A stretch of 64,000 bases of DNA from Microvirga guangxiensis. GTDB lineage: Bacteria > Pseudomonadota > Alphaproteobacteria > Rhizobiales > Beijerinckiaceae. The stretch covers positions 1 through 64,000 of the forward strand of contig NZ_FMVJ01000013.1 of assembly GCF_900102135.1 (NCBI RefSeq). The letters are read 5' to 3'. How positions within the stretch are numbered: position 1 is the first letter of the stretch; the number at the start of each line of letters is the position of its first letter. Of this stretch, positions 17,778 through 27,195 are shown piece after piece. The position numbers and the translations under genes are program-made. Under the pieces are notes generated by a model. The model was given only the letters and a program-made list of their open reading frames with translations, had not been told where the DNA came from and ran no database searches.

Positions 17778-18440
17778 ATGTACGAATGGGACTTTTCTAT
17801 TCTCTTCGGCTACCGGTGGCTCTTCCTGCAAGGACTAGGCATCACGATAGCTTTTACCGCGGCTATTGTCGTCGGCGGCATAGCAATCGGGCTCCTTGCA
17901 GCAATCTGCCTCTTGTCCCGCTTTGCTGTCCTACGCGCCGTATCCCTCGGATTCATCGAGGTTTTTCGGTGTACTCCCATCCTCGTCCAGCTGATCTGGT
18001 TCTACTACGCTCTGCCTATTCTGGTCGGCATTGAGATGACACCGGTTACGGCATCGCTCCTGGCGCTCTCCTGCTACGGAGGCTCGTTCTACGCCGAGAT
18101 CATCCGTGGCGGCATCGTCTCGATCGATCCGGGCCAGCAGGAGGCTGGAGCAGCGCTCGGCATGACACCCGCGCTCGTCATGCGTCGAATCATTCTGCCG
18201 CAAGCTCTCCGGCGTATGGGCCCTGCTCTCATGAACCAGTCGATCCTCCAATTCAAGAACACATCGCTGGTTTCTGTCCTGGCGGTTCCAGATCTTGTCT
18301 ACCAGGGGCAGATGGTGGCCCATGACAGTTTCCGCCCACTTGAGACCTACACGGCGATTGCTGTCGCATACTTCGTCATTCTCTTCCCGCTGACCGTGTT
18401 TGTCCGCAGACGGGAACGTAAGTTGAGGGTGAGTGCATGA
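17778..18440 (+). CDS. Amino acid ABC transporter permease
   Basis: The 220-residue inner-membrane protein is a HisMQ-type permease with about five spans and the ATPase-contacting EAA motif (QQEAGAALGMTPALVMRRIILPQALRR, about 110-150). It precedes the ATPase gene with a four-base ATGA overlap. Only one permease gene is present, so the channel would be a homodimer, as in several polar amino acid transporters. Confidence 0.92.
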   Translation: MYEWDFSILFGYRWLFLQGLGITIAFTAAIVVGGIAIGLLAAICLLSRFAVLRAVSLGFIEVFRCTPILVQLIWFYYALPILVGIEMTPVTASLLALSCYGGSFYAEIIRGGIVSIDPGQQEAGAALGMTPALVMRRIILPQALRRMGPALMNQSILQFKNTSLVSVLAVPDLVYQGQMVAHDSFRPLETYTAIAVAYFVILFPLTVFVRRRERKLRVSA

Positions 18441-19216
18441 CGACGTCTCGTCCGATGATTGAAGTGAAGGCCCTGCGCAAGAGCTTCGGAACGCTTACCG
18501 TTCTCAAAGACATCAACTTCAACGTCGAGGCGGGTGGCGTCGTCGCGTTGCTTGGGCCATCTGGGTCGGGGAAATCGACGCTGCTCCGATCCATCAACTT
18601 GCTGGTGGTGCCGGACGGCGGCTCGATCCGGGTCGGGCAAACAACGTTTGCTTTCGGGCCGTCACATAAGACACCCCGCAGCCGTGAACTGGCGGCATTC
18701 CGGTCGCGAACTGGCATGGTGTTCCAGAATTTCAACCTTTTCCCGCACATGAGCGTCCTGCAGAACGTGATGGAAGCACCAGTCTACGTTCGCAAGCTGC
18801 CGCGCAACGAAGCCCAGGATCTGGCTATGGCGCAGCTCGAAAAGGTCGGCCTTGCCGATAGAGCCTATCAGGTGCCACAGACGCTTTCCGGCGGTCAGAA
18901 GCAGCGCGTCGCCATCGCTCGAGCCCTAGCAATGGAGCCTGACGTCATGCTTTTTGACGAAGCGACCTCGGCGCTCGACCCTGAACTGGTTTCCGAGGTT
19001 CTTCTCACCATACAACAACTCGCCGCCGATGGCATGACGATGGTGATCGTCACTCACGAAATTCCCTTCGCCCGTGACGTCGCCGACAGGGTCGTGTTCA
19101 TGCGAGACGGGGTTGTGGTCGAGGAAGGCCCAGCGCGACAGACCATTGACGATCCGCACATGGAAGCGACGCGTTCGTTCCTAAGCCACTTTCATAAGGG
19201 TCGGATGCCGCGCTGA
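18437..19216 (+). CDS. Amino acid ABC transporter ATP-binding protein
   Basis: The 259-residue protein has Walker A GPSGSGKST (40-48), the signature LSGGQKQR, and Walker B VMLFDEATSALD with the following His switch (IVTHE). It matches the GlnQ/HisP type that powers polar amino acid import. It overlaps the permease gene by four bases. A racemase-like gene follows after 36 bases. Confidence 0.94.
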   Translation: MTTSRPMIEVKALRKSFGTLTVLKDINFNVEAGGVVALLGPSGSGKSTLLRSINLLVVPDGGSIRVGQTTFAFGPSHKTPRSRELAAFRSRTGMVFQNFNLFPHMSVLQNVMEAPVYVRKLPRNEAQDLAMAQLEKVGLADRAYQVPQTLSGGQKQRVAIARALAMEPDVMLFDEATSALDPELVSEVLLTIQQLAADGMTMVIVTHEIPFARDVADRVVFMRDGVVVEEGPARQTIDDPHMEATRSFLSHFHKGRMPR

Positions 19217-19252
19217 AGCCATTACCTTAAGCCGAATTCCGGGAGTACGAAG

Positions 19253-20374
19253 ATGGAATGCATCGATCGGTTTCGCCTATTCCTTGTCGAAAGCCCGATC
19301 AAAATGGCTCGCTTGCAGGGCGTCGGCAACATCAAAGGCACGGTGAAGCGCGTCTTGGTCGAGATGACATCGACCTCGGGGATCGTCGGATGGGGAGAAG
19401 CGGCGCCGTGGGAGGTCTTCACCGGCACAGCTGAAGGGGCATTTGCCGCGATTGATGTTTATCTGCGTCCGCTCGTTATCGGTGCGCCGGTCAAGGAAAT
19501 CCGGGCTCTTACACATAAGATGGACAAGGCGCTGGTGGGCCACGGCGAGGCAAAGCTTGCCATCGAGATGGCGATGTTTGACATCCTCGGCAAATCTTGC
19601 GGGCTCTCGATCGCAGATCTCCTCGGCGGCCGCGTCCGCAACGAAATCCCGCTTTCATTCTCGATCGCCGACCCCGACTTTGAAGCCGACATGGCCCGGA
19701 TGGCGGAAATGGTGCCTGCCGGCCACCAGCTCTTCAAAGTGAAAACGGGAGTGAAATCGCATCGTGAGGACATGGTACATCTGGAGGCGATGCGAGAGGC
19801 CTTCGGCGACCGCCTCGATCTGAGGATTGACTACAACCAGGCTCTTCATCCCTTCGGCGCGATCTCCGTGCTCCGGGACGTGGAACGGTTCCGTCCCACA
19901 TTCATCGAGCAACCGGTCCCGCGCGAATGCCTGTTGGCAATGGCCTCTTTCACTGAAACCCTTGATACGCCGGTTCTGGCTGATGAAAGTTGCTTTGATG
20001 CACACGATTTGATGGAAATCATCAGGCTCAAAGCCGCCGATGCTATCTCTGTGAAGCTGATGAAGGCCGGGGGTATCCTGAAGGCACAGGCGCAGATGGC
20101 CATTGCCGACACAGCCCGCATCCCCGGCTATGGCGGCACGTTGTGGGAAGGTGGCGTTGCCCTCGCGGCTGGAACTCAGTTCATCGCCGCGACACCTGGA
20201 ATCTCGCTTGGCTGCGAGTTCTACATGCCGCATCACGTCTTGACCGAGGATGTGCTCGAAGAGCGCATTGCCAATCGGAATGGGTGTGTCGTTGTTCCTG
20301 ATGGTCCCGGCCTTGGCATACGCGTGAGCGAGACCTCTCTTCGCGGCAATGCACGCATCCTTGCAGAAAGATGA
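19253..20374 (+). CDS. Enolase-superfamily enzyme (muconate cycloisomerase/amino acid racemase type)
   Basis: The 373-residue protein has the muconate lactonising subgroup residues in order: KVKTG (Lys162 and Lys164), metal ligands Asp193, Glu219 and Asp244 (in ADES), and the second base Lys268. This two-lysine pattern is used by dipeptide epimerases, N-acylamino acid racemases, proline-betaine epimerases and cycloisomerases. Being behind an amino acid ABC transporter and upstream of a DadA-like oxidase favours racemisation or epimerisation of an imported amino acid derivative over muconate lactonisation. The precise substrate is unknown. Confidence 0.85.
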   Translation: MECIDRFRLFLVESPIKMARLQGVGNIKGTVKRVLVEMTSTSGIVGWGEAAPWEVFTGTAEGAFAAIDVYLRPLVIGAPVKEIRALTHKMDKALVGHGEAKLAIEMAMFDILGKSCGLSIADLLGGRVRNEIPLSFSIADPDFEADMARMAEMVPAGHQLFKVKTGVKSHREDMVHLEAMREAFGDRLDLRIDYNQALHPFGAISVLRDVERFRPTFIEQPVPRECLLAMASFTETLDTPVLADESCFDAHDLMEIIRLKAADAISVKLMKAGGILKAQAQMAIADTARIPGYGGTLWEGGVALAAGTQFIAATPGISLGCEFYMPHHVLTEDVLEERIANRNGCVVVPDGPGLGIRVSETSLRGNARILAER

Positions 20375-20699
20375 ACTGGGCCGAGGTTTGAATGCGATAG
20401 GCGCCAGCTCGGGAAGACGTCCGGCGTGGCATCTCAAGGATCCCTGACATGATATTTTGAGAGCAGGAAGTTCTCCAACTCGGGAAATCTAGAAGAGCGG
20501 TGGGGGCTGAGGCCCAGTCTGCTCTGCGCACTGCAGAGTGAAGACTTATGGATCAGCGGTGTCGGGGAGGACCTCACTGAGCAAATCATCCCTCCCGTAG
20601 AGAACGTAGGGGCGCATGGTGAGTCGCTGGCCGAGCAGCCGAGCCTCGTGTTGCTTGGCGCCAGATTATATGAATGGAACTTGCAAACGGAGTCAGACG
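20375..20699. other. Intergenic stretch without a recognisable gene
   Basis: I see no coding frame with protein-like content, no clear terminator and no obvious palindrome here. The last 15 bases hold the ribosome-binding site (GGAG) of the ThDP enzyme. A promoter for the following gene may lie in this stretch. Confidence 0.5.
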
Positions 20700-22445
20700 A
20701 TGAACGGCGCGGAAGCCCTCGTTAAGATGCTCATCGATTATGGCGTTGAAGTTATCTTCGGCGTCCCGGGAGACACCAACGTTGCGTTCTACAAGGCTCT
20801 TATGAGCGTTGAGGGCGCGCCGCGTCATATCATGTGCCGAGACGAGCGCTCGGCTGTTTACATGGCGGACTGCTATGCTCGCCTATCCGGTAAGCCTGGT
20901 GTCGCGGAATGTCCAAGCGGAGCCGGTGCAATGTACGCTCTGCCTGGTGTCGCCGAGGCAAACAAGTCCTCAGTGCCTCTGATCCTGCTGGTGAATGATA
21001 TTCCACAGCCGGGGGTTGGACGCGGCACCCTGACTGAATTGCCGATCGAGGATCTCTTCAGATCGATCACGAAACACGCGGAATCCCTCAATCGTGTGGG
21101 AAAGTTGCCGGAAGTTGTACGGCGCGCCTTCAGGAAGGCGGCCGGCGGGCGCCCAGGTGCGGTTGTTCTCTCACTTCCGGAGGACCTCCTGTACGAGACT
21201 ATGCCGTCCGACGGGGTCTTGCTGCATGTAGAGGAGCACTGCCGCCGAGCTCCGTCCTATCGCGTACGGCCACAAGAACACGATCTCGAGACGGCTATCG
21301 CTTCGATCCTCGGCGCCGATCGGCCGATTATCGTCGCGGGCGGAGGTGCAAACCGCTCTGGCGCGGCTGAGGCAATCACGGCATTTGCCGAACGCCTCGA
21401 CATTCCTGTTGTCACGACGATCACCGGGCAGGGCGTCATCAGGGACGATCACCGTCTCGCAACCGGGATCATCGGTGATAATGGCTTCCACCCCCATGCG
21501 ATCTGGGCTCTCGCACGTGCCGACCTGGTGATCTACGTCGGCTGCCGGATGGGGTCAGTGGCAACAATGAACTGGAAGTGGCCCTCACCCCAAGGCGAGA
21601 CCCGTATCATCCAGATCGATCTCGATCCCGACACGATCGCCAACACCTACCCGATCGACTTACCTGTCGTTGGCGATGCGAAGCTCGTGATGGAAGATCT
21701 CCTTGAGCGCGTGCCAGGGAGTCTCGCTGCCGACCCCAGAGCATGGGTGGACGAGATTAACGTCAAGCGAGCCGAGTTCTGGGATGTGATGTCACCGCTC
21801 CTGCAGGAGGACAGCATACCTCTACGCCCGGAACGTGTTATTGAAGCGCTGAACCGCCATCTTCCAGCACCGTGCCACGTTGTGTCTGATGCAGGGACAC
21901 CGACACCATACTCGACGAGATTTCTTCGGCTGCACGATCCGCGCTCCAAGCTTGTGATCCCGCGGTTCTTCGGGGGGCTTGGATACGCAATTCCGGCCGT
22001 CGTCGGAGCATACTTTGCGGCGCCGAAGCTACGACCCGTTGCTCTCTTCGGCGATGGCTCGCTAGGTATGTCTGCCGGCGAATTGGAGACGCTGGCTCGA
22101 CTGAACATTCCGGCCGTCCTGATCCACTTCAACAATGCATGCTTTGGATGGATCAAGGCGCTTCAACGCGTCCATGCGCCTGGGAACGGCAACGACGGGA
22201 CATTCAGCGTCGACTTCGGCGCCTACGACATGAGCAAGCTTGCCGATGTCTACGGCATCAGGAGCTATCGGATTGAGACACCGGCGCAACTGGAGACTGC
22301 GCTCGAAGAGGCGTTCAGTCTCAAGGAGCCATGCTTTCTCGATGTTGCCGTCGAATCCATCGCAGATCGCCTTCCTCCAGTATTTTCCTGGTTAACAAAG
22401 GTCGGAGTGGATCCAGGGGCGGTTGGAACACAGGCACGGATATGA
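20700..22445 (+). CDS. Thiamine-diphosphate-dependent enzyme (acetolactate synthase-like)
   Basis: The 581-residue protein has the three ThDP-enzyme domains: N-terminal pyrimidine-binding (VIFGVPGDTNVAF with the activating Glu in CRDERSAVYMADCYAR), a central domain (RPIIVAGGGANRSGA) and the C-terminal diphosphate-binding domain (LFGDGSLGMSAGELETLARL, with FNNACFGW). The family includes acetolactate synthases, oxo-acid decarboxylases, sulfoacetaldehyde acetyltransferase and glyoxylate carboligase. Context with an amino acid transporter and an amino acid oxidase suggests decarboxylation or carboligation of the resulting 2-oxo acid. The start at 20700 has GGAG seven bases upstream; open sequence further upstream is not conserved-looking. 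Confidence 0.87.
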   Translation: MNGAEALVKMLIDYGVEVIFGVPGDTNVAFYKALMSVEGAPRHIMCRDERSAVYMADCYARLSGKPGVAECPSGAGAMYALPGVAEANKSSVPLILLVNDIPQPGVGRGTLTELPIEDLFRSITKHAESLNRVGKLPEVVRRAFRKAAGGRPGAVVLSLPEDLLYETMPSDGVLLHVEEHCRRAPSYRVRPQEHDLETAIASILGADRPIIVAGGGANRSGAAEAITAFAERLDIPVVTTITGQGVIRDDHRLATGIIGDNGFHPHAIWALARADLVIYVGCRMGSVATMNWKWPSPQGETRIIQIDLDPDTIANTYPIDLPVVGDAKLVMEDLLERVPGSLAADPRAWVDEINVKRAEFWDVMSPLLQEDSIPLRPERVIEALNRHLPAPCHVVSDAGTPTPYSTRFLRLHDPRSKLVIPRFFGGLGYAIPAVVGAYFAAPKLRPVALFGDGSLGMSAGELETLARLNIPAVLIHFNNACFGWIKALQRVHAPGNGNDGTFSVDFGAYDMSKLADVYGIRSYRIETPAQLETALEEAFSLKEPCFLDVAVESIADRLPPVFSWLTKVGVDPGAVGTQARI

Positions 22446-22707
22446 TGATCGCTGTATGAAAGTGAGTGGCAGGATCGATCCTCGCTGCGAACAGCATTGT
22501 CCATGACAGGATGACCTCTGCCTGCGGTGTAGTCGTATGAAGGTAAAGCACCATAAGGAATGCTGCAGGGACAGAAGCGCACCGCACTCTATCCGAGTAG
22601 GGCGCGTCATGGTTAGGGTCACTTATCGAGGGTGCTCAAACCAAATCCCCTGATCTGTCGTGAAGTACTTGAAACATCTTTCGCCCGACAAGGGTTGAGT
22701 GGCCGTC

Positions 22708-24024
22708 ATGAGCTTGCACATTGTTGTAATTGGAGCCGGAATCGTTGGCGCCGCATCTGCTTTGGAGCTCATGCGGGAGGGACACCGGGTGACCATTCTA
22801 GAACCAGGCGAGCCAGGGCATGAGCAGGCGGCAAGCTATGGCAATGGAGCCTGGATCAGTCCGGCATCAGTAGTCCCAATGTCCATGCCTGGGCTGTGGA
22901 GAAAGGTCCCGGGCTACCTGTTGGATCCACTTGGTCCGCTGACGATCCGGGTTTCCGAGTTCCCGCGCCTTCTCCCATGGCTGATGCGGTTCATTCATGC
23001 AGGAGCAACGGTTGCCAAGGTTGAGGCAACGGCCCGGGCTTTATCTGCCCTTCTGCGCGATTCCCCGGCCCGACACTCGAAACTGGCCGAAGAAGCCGGA
23101 GTACCTAGCTTCATCAAGCAGAATGGCTTGCTGTACGTGTACCCGGATCGCAGCGCATTCGAAGCCGAGGCTCTCGCCTGGAAGTTGAGGCGCGATAATG
23201 GTGTGATCTGGTGTGAGTTGAACGCGGAACAACTTCGTGCAAAGGAGCCTTCGCTCAGCGACCGCTATAGGTTTGGTGCTCTTGTTGAAGCAGGAGCTCA
23301 CTGTGTTGACCCGGGTAGGTACGTGGCCGCGCTTGTAGATCACGCGCAATCACTAGGGGCGAAGGTCATTAAGGCGCGTGCGATCGGGTTTGACCTTCGC
23401 GCAGGCCGGCTGCAGGCGGTTCATACTGACATGGGAGAAATTCCATGCGATCGGGCTGTGGTTGCCGCGGGGATACAATCGAAATTGCTAGCGTTGCAAG
23501 CGGGAGATCGTGTGAGCCTCGAAAGTGAGCGTGGGTATCACGTTGTCATCTCCAATCCCGAAGCTGCTCCATGCATCCCTGTCATGCCGAGCGACGGCAA
23601 AATGGCGAACACACTAACCTTGAAGGGCTTGCGTGCTTCAGGGCAAGTTGAACTTGCCAGTGTTAGCGCCCCGCCGGATTGGAGGCGAGCGACGATTCTC
23701 CTTGACCACGCACTTCGCACTTATCCTCAGTTGCCTCGGAAAATTCCCGAGGAGCGGATCTCGCGCTGGATGGGGCATCGTCCCTCGACACCCGACGGAT
23801 TGCCGGTGATTGGCGCGGCCCGAGCGTCCGCGGACATCGTCTATGCCTTTGGCCATGGCCATGTCGGCCTCGCAACAGGGCCTGCGACAGCAAGCCTCGT
23901 CGCAGGCATTCTTGCTGGGCGGCCGTCGTTTTGTTCCCTATCCGCCTATGCACCGTCAAGATTTCGAGGGTGGATGTGGGGCCGAGCGTCCATTCCACAC
24001 GAACAAAGCACAAGTCATGCATAG
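22708..24024 (+). CDS. FAD-dependent oxidoreductase, D-amino acid dehydrogenase (DadA)-like
   Basis: The roughly 438-residue enzyme starts with a dinucleotide-binding fold (IVVIGAGIVGAASALELMREG, then an acidic residue binding the ribose) and keeps the DAO-family segments AASYGNGAWISP, ERGYHVV and the C-terminal RPSTPDGLPVIGAA and FGHGHVGLATGP. DadA-like enzymes oxidise D-amino acids to 2-oxo acids at the membrane. It fits as the step after the racemase-like enzyme. A GTG at 22699, four bases behind an AAGGG, is an alternative start adding three residues. Confidence 0.87.
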   Translation: MSLHIVVIGAGIVGAASALELMREGHRVTILEPGEPGHEQAASYGNGAWISPASVVPMSMPGLWRKVPGYLLDPLGPLTIRVSEFPRLLPWLMRFIHAGATVAKVEATARALSALLRDSPARHSKLAEEAGVPSFIKQNGLLYVYPDRSAFEAEALAWKLRRDNGVIWCELNAEQLRAKEPSLSDRYRFGALVEAGAHCVDPGRYVAALVDHAQSLGAKVIKARAIGFDLRAGRLQAVHTDMGEIPCDRAVVAAGIQSKLLALQAGDRVSLESERGYHVVISNPEAAPCIPVMPSDGKMANTLTLKGLRASGQVELASVSAPPDWRRATILLDHALRTYPQLPRKIPEERISRWMGHRPSTPDGLPVIGAARASADIVYAFGHGHVGLATGPATASLVAGILAGRPSFCSLSAYAPSRFRGWMWGRASIPHEQSTSHA

Positions 24025-24172
24025 CCGATCTCAGCGCCCATTGCCGAGCATAAGAGGGCTGTTAGTCGCACACGGATCGGAAGCAACACTTCCGTCTGCG
24101 TGCTTGGCCGACGACAATCTGGTCGTCGGGTGGGTATCGACTGCTCCAACCTGGAAAAAGGGCAATCTATCT

Positions 24173-24775
24173 ATTTGACCTGCAGATCGGCGGGGGCTTC
24201 CTTGCCGGTCTGGCGCTTCCTCGAATCCCATTGGCTCGGGAACCGGTTGAGATTCGTATGCAGGGCCAGGGGACGGCTCGCAGGTCTGGTTCGATCCGAT
24301 TGGCCTGCGCATCCAGCCTAGTCAGATGATCCGTTGGATCAATCTCGATCCGGGAATTCCCACACGGCCACAGCTTACCATTGGAAGAACTTTGAGCGCC
24401 CGCAGCGCATTCCTGAGGGCGCTGAGCCTTGGAACTCGGACTACCTCCTGCCGAACGAGAGCTTCTCAGTCACGTTGACCGTCGAGGGTATCTACGACTT
24501 CTACTGCGTCCAGAACGAGCATGCCGGCATGGTCGGGCGGATCAACGTCGGTCAGCCTGGCCGCTCTTCAGTCTACAGCGTATTCACACAAGCGGCCGGC
24601 GGGGAAGCGATCCCAGAGATCGCCCTCCAAGCCTTCCCGCCTGTCGACGAGATCATGCGCCAAGGCATCGTCAGGCGCACATTAGGGCTGATCGAGCGCC
24701 GGCGGGGAACCATCCTGGTTTTTTCCGATCCAATGGTCATTCCCAAGGGCCTCACCAAACTCAGAGGAGGGCACC
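24173..24775 (+). pseudogene. Cupredoxin (plastocyanin-like) with C-terminal extension, two frameshifts
   Basis: Joined across two frame changes the sequence reads a secretion-type start (GGGFLAGLALPRIPLA), EPVEIRMQGQG, DGSQVWFDPIGLRIQPSQ, then NSHTATAYHWKNFERP, WNSDYLLPNESFSVTLTVEG and YCVQNEHAGMVGRINVG. The His, Cys, His, Met copper ligands are all present. The shifts are at the GGGG run 24269-24272 and the GGG run 24352-24354; one base at each restores the gene. After the cupredoxin domain comes a helix-rich tail of about 60 residues. It may be a true electron-transfer protein if the shifts are sequencing errors. It runs into the next gene without a gap. Confidence 0.7.
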
Positions 24776-26578
24776 ATGATCCGCTCGGTTGCCTATTCAA
24801 AGGCGGTCCTGGCCGGCATGGCAGGCGCCGTCGCCTGGGAGATCGTCGCCCGGCTGTTGATCTGGGCTGGTGTACCTTTCTTTGACCTTGTCATGACGCT
24901 TGGAACCCTGGTTCTTCCCAACGCGAGCCCATGGGAAGCCTGGCTGACCGGCATGGCGGTTCACTTGCTCGTCGGTGCGATCTGGGCCGTGTTCTACGCC
25001 TACTTCTTCTGGTCCGTCCTGCCGCTGCGTCCAGCATTCCAAGGCATGGTGTTCGCCTTCGTGCCGATGCCGCTGGCGATCTTCATCATGCATCCGCAGT
25101 TTGATCTCATGTACCCGCTTGTCCAAAGTGGTCAGCTCTCTTCCTCGGGCCTGTTCGGGTTGGGCGGAGGCATGCACGAACCGCTCTCCATCGCGACTGG
25201 CCACCTGATCTGGGGCAGCGTACTGGGCCTCCTCTACACTCGACCTGTCGGCTTCCGGGCGAACCGCCCGCCACGCCTGGCCGGCCAACCTGTCAGATTA
25301 CGTCCGTTGTCCAATGTGTCGGCTGATCCGGCCGGGCACAGGTTTATGTTCGCTACCGGCATCGAGTGCAGCTACCCTACGCTTGAAGGGGGACGCTGGC
25401 GCATGGACCAGATGGCGGCCTGCGGCCATTACCGCCACTGGCGCACCGACCTACAACTCGTGCGGGATCTCGGGCTGCGCTATCTGCGCTACGGGCCTCC
25501 CCTGCACCTGATCCATCACAGCCTTGGCCATTATGACTGGGCCTTCCTGGATGAGGTCGCCACCGAGATGCGCCAGCTCGGCATCGTGCCGATCATGGAC
25601 CTGTGCCACTTCGGCTTGCCCGACTGGCTGCAGAACTTTCAGAACCCGGAGGTGCCGCAGGCGCTTGCCGACTACGCCAAGGCATTTGCTAGACGGTATC
25701 CGTGGGTGCACCTCTATACCCCTGTCAACGAAATGTATGTGTGCGCCAAGCTCAGCGCCCTCGAAGGCTTATGGAACGAACAGTGCCAGGATGAGCGCGC
25801 CTTCGTCACCGCCGTCCGTCATCTCGCCAAGGCCAATATTCTGATGATGCAAGCGATTGCGTCTGAGCGTCCCGATGCAGTGTTCATCAACAGCGAAAGC
25901 GGCGAGTTTTTTCAGCCCTGCTGCCCTGATCCAGAAATCCGACTCATCGCCGCCTTCGAGAACGAGCGGCGCTTTCTTCCGCTGGATCTGCTCTACGCTC
26001 GTCCGGTGCAGGATGGCATGCGGACGTACCTCCACCAGCACGGTATGCCACCCGAGGAGTACGCTTGGTTCATGCAGCAGGACGTGCGCGGCCGCTCGAT
26101 CCTCGGCGTCGACTACTACGAGTGGAATGAGAAGCTCATTGACAGCAGTGGCCACGCGCAGGCTTTGGGTGAGTTGTTCGGCTGGTACGCCATCGCGCGC
26201 CAGTATTACCAGCGTTACCGGCGGCCGATGATGCACACCGAGACCAACCGCATGGATGCCCGCGACGGACCGCGCTGGCTCTGGCGCCAATGGCACAACG
26301 TGCAGCTCATCCGACAGACAGGTGTGCCGGTCGTGGGCTTCACCTGGTACTCGCTCACCGACCAAGTCGATTGGGACATCGCCCTGCGGGAACCGATCGG
26401 CAACGTCAATCCGGTCGGCCTGTTTGACCTCAACCGCGATCCGCGAATGGTCGGCCTCGCCTATCAGCACCTCGTGCGCCTCTTCGGAGCTGACCTTAGC
26501 GAAGACCCGAGCATCGAGGCGGTGCTGGAAGAGGCGTCGAAGATCCCTGCACAAGAAGAGAGGCGGCTCCATGCTTAG
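24776..26578 (+). CDS. Membrane domain fused to a glycoside hydrolase family 1-like domain
   Basis: The 600-residue product combines two parts. Residues 1-160 form about four membrane spans (near 10-32, 57-80, 88-106 and 138-155) like DUF6789-type membrane proteins. Residues about 190-570 form a GH1-type barrel with both catalytic glutamates in family context: acid/base Glu319 in TPVNEM and nucleophile Glu489 in MHTETN, plus GFTWYSLTDQVDWD near the end where GH1 enzymes bind sugar. GH1 enzymes are retaining beta-glycosidases. A membrane-anchored fusion is unusual; the barrel could face either side. GAGGAGGG before the start is a good ribosome-binding site. The gene overlaps the next one by eight bases. 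Confidence 0.8.
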   Translation: MIRSVAYSKAVLAGMAGAVAWEIVARLLIWAGVPFFDLVMTLGTLVLPNASPWEAWLTGMAVHLLVGAIWAVFYAYFFWSVLPLRPAFQGMVFAFVPMPLAIFIMHPQFDLMYPLVQSGQLSSSGLFGLGGGMHEPLSIATGHLIWGSVLGLLYTRPVGFRANRPPRLAGQPVRLRPLSNVSADPAGHRFMFATGIECSYPTLEGGRWRMDQMAACGHYRHWRTDLQLVRDLGLRYLRYGPPLHLIHHSLGHYDWAFLDEVATEMRQLGIVPIMDLCHFGLPDWLQNFQNPEVPQALADYAKAFARRYPWVHLYTPVNEMYVCAKLSALEGLWNEQCQDERAFVTAVRHLAKANILMMQAIASERPDAVFINSESGEFFQPCCPDPEIRLIAAFENERRFLPLDLLYARPVQDGMRTYLHQHGMPPEEYAWFMQQDVRGRSILGVDYYEWNEKLIDSSGHAQALGELFGWYAIARQYYQRYRRPMMHTETNRMDARDGPRWLWRQWHNVQLIRQTGVPVVGFTWYSLTDQVDWDIALREPIGNVNPVGLFDLNRDPRMVGLAYQHLVRLFGADLSEDPSIEAVLEEASKIPAQEERRLHA

Positions 26579-27119
26579 AATGCTGCAGGCTCATGGCCTC
26601 GATGCTGGACCAGCCCAGCGACCGCGTCTCGCAGGCGCCATCGCAGGTATGATCGCCACTGCCCCAGCCCTTGTTGTTCTCACCGTATTCCAAGCTCTGG
26701 ATGCGCCTGCCAAGGCCGCCGGCGCCTTCGTACCGGTTGCTGGCGTCGCCTACGCGGTCTTGATGCTCCTTGGTGGCACCCTGTACGGTTGGTTGTTCCA
26801 GCGGGCGGCGAACGATCCGCGAGGCGGCTGGCTCTTTGGGATGGCGTTCGGCTTCGTCCTTTGGATGCTTGGGCCCATTCCGCTACTGCAATGGCTGCCG
26901 GATCAGCCCATCCTGCGCGGCTATCCAGCTGCCGGGCTGCTGCTAGCCCAACTGCTTTGGGGGCTCGCTTTGGGACTGGTATTTCCACTGATCCACCGCC
27001 GCCTGCATGCGCACCTGGAAAGCGGAACGCAGACTGGGGCAGGGGGAGCGGGACCAGAATCGGCGGCCCAGACGCGGATGCTTCGCCCGCTTCCATCATC
27101 CAGACATCAATCATCTTGA
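26571..27119 (+). CDS. DUF6789-like integral membrane protein
   Basis: The 182-residue protein has four membrane spans (about 20-42, 55-77, 86-105 and 118-140), with GGWLFGMAFGFVLWMLGPIP and GLALGLVFPLIHRRL as family-like segments, and a low-complexity Gly/Ala/Ser tail. It resembles the N-terminal membrane half of the upstream GH1 fusion, so the two may be paralogous and may pair in the membrane. It starts inside the end of the GH1 gene (eight-base overlap), which implies coupled translation. Function is unknown. Confidence 0.7.
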   Translation: MLRMLQAHGLDAGPAQRPRLAGAIAGMIATAPALVVLTVFQALDAPAKAAGAFVPVAGVAYAVLMLLGGTLYGWLFQRAANDPRGGWLFGMAFGFVLWMLGPIPLLQWLPDQPILRGYPAAGLLLAQLLWGLALGLVFPLIHRRLHAHLESGTQTGAGGAGPESAAQTRMLRPLPSSRHQSS

Positions 27120-27195
27120 AAGGATCTGCCATCCCGTGCGGTTCGGGAACCTTTGTCCTGATGTCTCATCAATAGGCAACAACAGGAGCTTGGCT

